Shown here: positions 6,378 through 7,762 of the stretch, piece by piece
Numbering within the stretch: position 1 is the first letter of the stretch
Layout: each line of letters opens with the position of its first letter
DNA from: Thermocaproicibacter sp036741535
Lineage (GTDB): Bacteria; Bacillota; Clostridia; Oscillospirales; Acutalibacteraceae
Length of the DNA stretch: 7,762 bases
Assembly: GCA_036741535.1 (NCBI GenBank)
Contig: DAINSB010000114.1
Span: forward strand, 1 to 7,762
Direction: 5' to 3'
Made by a program: the position numbers and the translations under genes
Notes under the pieces: generated by a model
Seen by the model: only the letters and a program-made list of their open reading frames with translations
Told to the model about the DNA's origin: nothing
The model's database searches: none

Positions 6378-6406
6378 CTGATAGAAAGTTCCCGATTTTA
6401 CCATTC

Positions 6407-6422
6407 TGTTAACAATTTAACA
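6407..6422 (+). promoter_or_regulatory. Candidate Rex operator (redox-sensing repressor) upstream of pckG
   Basis: TGTTAA-CAAT-TTAACA is a perfect 6-4-6 inverted repeat. It equals the core of the Rex site known from Clostridia (TTGTTAA-N4-TTAACAA); only the outermost T and A differ (C and T here). Rex binds such sites when the NADH/NAD+ ratio is low and releases at high NADH. The site ends 10 nt before the -35 box at 6433, so it is next to the promoter rather than on it; repression from here is plausible but not certain. It lacks the central CG of CcpA-type sites. Confidence 0.55.
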
Positions 6423-6432
6423 TTCTTTTCGA

Positions 6433-6461
6433 TTGCAACAACGGCGAATTTGGTGTATGAT
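6433..6461 (+). promoter_or_regulatory. Sigma-A type promoter of pckG
   Basis: TTGCAA (6433-6438, 4 of 6 matches to TTGACA) and TATGAT (6456-6461, 5 of 6 matches to TATAAT) are separated by exactly 17 nt in an AT-rich stretch of an otherwise GC-rich window. Transcription would start near 6468, giving a leader of about 37 nt. Confidence 0.65.
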
Positions 6462-6492
6462 GGGAGTAATTTCGTGAGGCCATCAGGGCTGA

Positions 6493-6498
6493 AAGGAG
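6493..6498 (+). promoter_or_regulatory. Ribosome binding site of pckG
   Basis: AAGGAG lies 6 nt before the ATG at 6505. It is the strongest Shine-Dalgarno match in the window and fixes the start. Confidence 0.8.
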
Positions 6499-6504
6499 AA
6501 ATCT

Positions 6505-7762
6505 ATGACTCAGAATCGATCCGTACAGGAGTGGATCGGCAAAATGAGGGAGCTTGTGGGTCCGGATCAGGTGGTCTGGATCGACGGTTCCCAGCAGCAA
6601 ATTGAATGTCTGCGCGCCGAAGCCTGCAAAACAGGAGAACTGATCCAACTTAATCAGGAAAAATTGCCGCAATGTTACCTGCACCGCACGGCGGTCAACG
6701 ATGTCGCCCGCGTGGAGGACCGCACGTTCATCTGCGCCCGCAGGGAAGAGGACGCCGGGCCGACCAATCATTGGATGGAACCGCAGCAGGCTTACACCAT
6801 GCTTTACGATATTGCCCGCGGCAGTTACAAGGGCCGCACCATGTACGTGATCCCCTATTCGATGGGCCCCGTCGGCTCGCCGTTCTCGAAGATCGGCATC
6901 GAGCTGACCGACTCCATCTATGTCGTGCTCAACATGTCCATCATGACCCGCGTGGGCCAGAAAGTCCTCGACTGCCTCGGCGGCAGCGGCGACTGGGTCA
7001 GGGGCCTGCACTGCAAGTGCAACATCGACGCGGAAAAGCGCTATATCTGCCATTTTCCGGAGGACAACACCATCATCTCGGTCAACTCCGGGTACGGCGG
7101 GAACGTGCTGCTGGGCAAAAAGTGCTTCGCCCTGCGCATCGCCTCCTTCCTCGGGAAGAAAGAGGGATGGATGGCCGAGCACATGCTCATCCTCGGCGTC
7201 CAGCGCCCGGACGGGGAGATCAAATACGTCGCCGCCGCGTTCCCGTCCGCGTGCGGCAAGACGAATCTCGCCATGCTGATCCCGCCCGAGATCTACCGCA
7301 GGAAGGGCTATAAGATCTGGACGGTCGGCGACGACATCGCCTGGATGCGCGTCGGGCCGGACGGCAGGCTCTGGGCCGTGAACCCGGAGAACGGATTCTT
7401 CGGCGTGGCGCCGGGGACCAACGAAAAATCCAACCCGAACGCGCTCGCCACCATGCGCCGGGGGACCATCTTCACCAACGTCGCGCAGAACCTCGACGAC
7501 AACACCGTCTGGTGGGAGGGCCTGGACCACAACCCGCCGAAGAACGGCGTGGACTGGAAGGGCCGCCCGTGGGACGGCACGACCAGCAAGGAAAAGGGCG
7601 CGCACCCGAACAGCCGCTTCACCGCCCCGGCGAAGAACTGCCCGTGCGTCAGCCCCGAGTTCGACAGCGGCAAGGGCGTGCCGATCTCCGCCATCATCTT
7701 CGGCGGCCGCCGCGCGCACACCACGCCGCTGGTCTACCAGTCCCGCGACTGGAACAACGGCG
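6505..7762 (+). CDS. pckG: GTP-dependent phosphoenolpyruvate carboxykinase, 3'-truncated by the window edge
   Basis: PEPCK interconverts oxaloacetate + GTP with PEP + CO2 + GDP. It serves gluconeogenesis or, in CO2-fixing fermenters, runs towards oxaloacetate. The frame is open from 6505 to the window end, giving 419 residues of the usual roughly 600. The P-loop is the GTP-type FPSACGKTN (246-254) with the reactive Cys at 250; the ATP type would have a GxSGTGKTT loop. Metal ligands equivalent to the human Lys, His and Asp are K206 (in LLGKKCFAL), H226 (in AEHM) and D277 (in GDDIAWM, 275-281). Substrate-site R69 (DVARVEDRT), YGGN (197-200), NPENGFFGVAPGT (293-305) and FGGRR (399-403) are present. 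The GTP-base pocket and omega loop lie beyond the window. It has its own promoter and Rex-like operator, so it is a separate unit from tsaD. Confidence 0.96.
   Translation, partial: MTQNRSVQEWIGKMRELVGPDQVVWIDGSQQQIECLRAEACKTGELIQLNQEKLPQCYLHRTAVNDVARVEDRTFICARREEDAGPTNHWMEPQQAYTMLYDIARGSYKGRTMYVIPYSMGPVGSPFSKIGIELTDSIYVVLNMSIMTRVGQKVLDCLGGSGDWVRGLHCKCNIDAEKRYICHFPEDNTIISVNSGYGGNVLLGKKCFALRIASFLGKKEGWMAEHMLILGVQRPDGEIKYVAAAFPSACGKTNLAMLIPPEIYRRKGYKIWTVGDDIAWMRVGPDGRLWAVNPENGFFGVAPGTNEKSNPNALATMRRGTIFTNVAQNLDDNTVWWEGLDHNPPKNGVDWKGRPWDGTTSKEKGAHPNSRFTAPAKNCPCVSPEFDSGKGVPISAIIFGGRRAHTTPLVYQSRDWNNG

Noticed and set aside
5013..6392. Similar strings GATAGAAAAGTCC (5013-5025) and GATAGAAAGTTCC (6380-6392) in the two spacers
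   Set aside because: Only two short imperfect copies without flanking similarity; likely chance.
6355..6396. Direct repeat TTCCCGAT at 6355-6362 and 6389-6396
   Set aside because: Only 8 bases and two copies, with no symmetry or relation to the promoter; too short to call a site.
6407..6422. CcpA (cre) site reading of the palindrome ahead of pckG
   Set aside because: It lacks the central CG and the cre spacing; the 6-4-6 symmetry with TGTTAA arms fits Rex much better.
6409..7719. Long open frame of 436 codons on the minus strand, opposite pckG
   Set aside because: It lies opposite an unmistakable PEPCK, has low-complexity Ala/Arg/Val/Asp composition, and has no recognisable motif.

Overview
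This is a GC-rich, tightly packed chromosomal segment. All six genes lie on the + strand: polA (5' end cut off) - rlmA - a GT-C type membrane glycosyltransferase - rimI - a 65-residue single-pass membrane protein - tsaD - pckG (3' end cut off). The gene set, the Gram-positive-like Shine-Dalgarno sites, a PolI whose proofreading domain has lost its catalytic motifs, and a Rex-type operator all fit a high-GC anaerobic member of the Clostridia, most likely Oscillospiraceae-like. That placement is inference from gene content and style; the window contains no phylogenetic marker such as rRNA.

Region 1 (3-4958) reads as one translationally coupled block. polA and rlmA share an ATGA overlap, as do rlmA and the glycosyltransferase gene, and the glycosyltransferase gene and rimI overlap by 13 nt. 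It combines DNA repair/replication (PolI), 23S rRNA methylation (RlmA), an orphan polyprenyl-sugar-type glycosyltransferase and ribosomal protein acetylation (RimI).

Region 2 (4959-5093) is a 135-nt spacer with short inverted repeats and a ribosome binding site, but no convincing promoter or terminator. Region 3 (5094-6315) holds the small membrane protein and tsaD, one base apart. TsaD is the catalytic subunit for the tRNA modification t6A. RimI and TsaD commonly neighbour each other in bacteria; here tsaB and tsaE are not between them.

Region 4 (6316-6504) is AT-rich compared with its surroundings. It carries a perfect inverted repeat (6-4-6) matching the core of the clostridial Rex operator, a good sigma-A type promoter (17-nt spacer) and a strong Shine-Dalgarno site in front of pckG. 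Region 5 (6505-7762) is the first 419 residues of GTP-type phosphoenolpyruvate carboxykinase. Together these suggest redox-controlled PEP/oxaloacetate flux, which is the most testable regulatory idea in the window.

I see no mobile element, CRISPR array, tRNA, rRNA or phage gene. The window is mostly housekeeping. The points most worth a second look are the Rex-like site at pckG, a duplicated Pro/Ala/Ser linker on both sides of the dead exonuclease domain in PolI, the small membrane protein directly ahead of tsaD, and the orphan glycosyltransferase coupled to information-processing genes.
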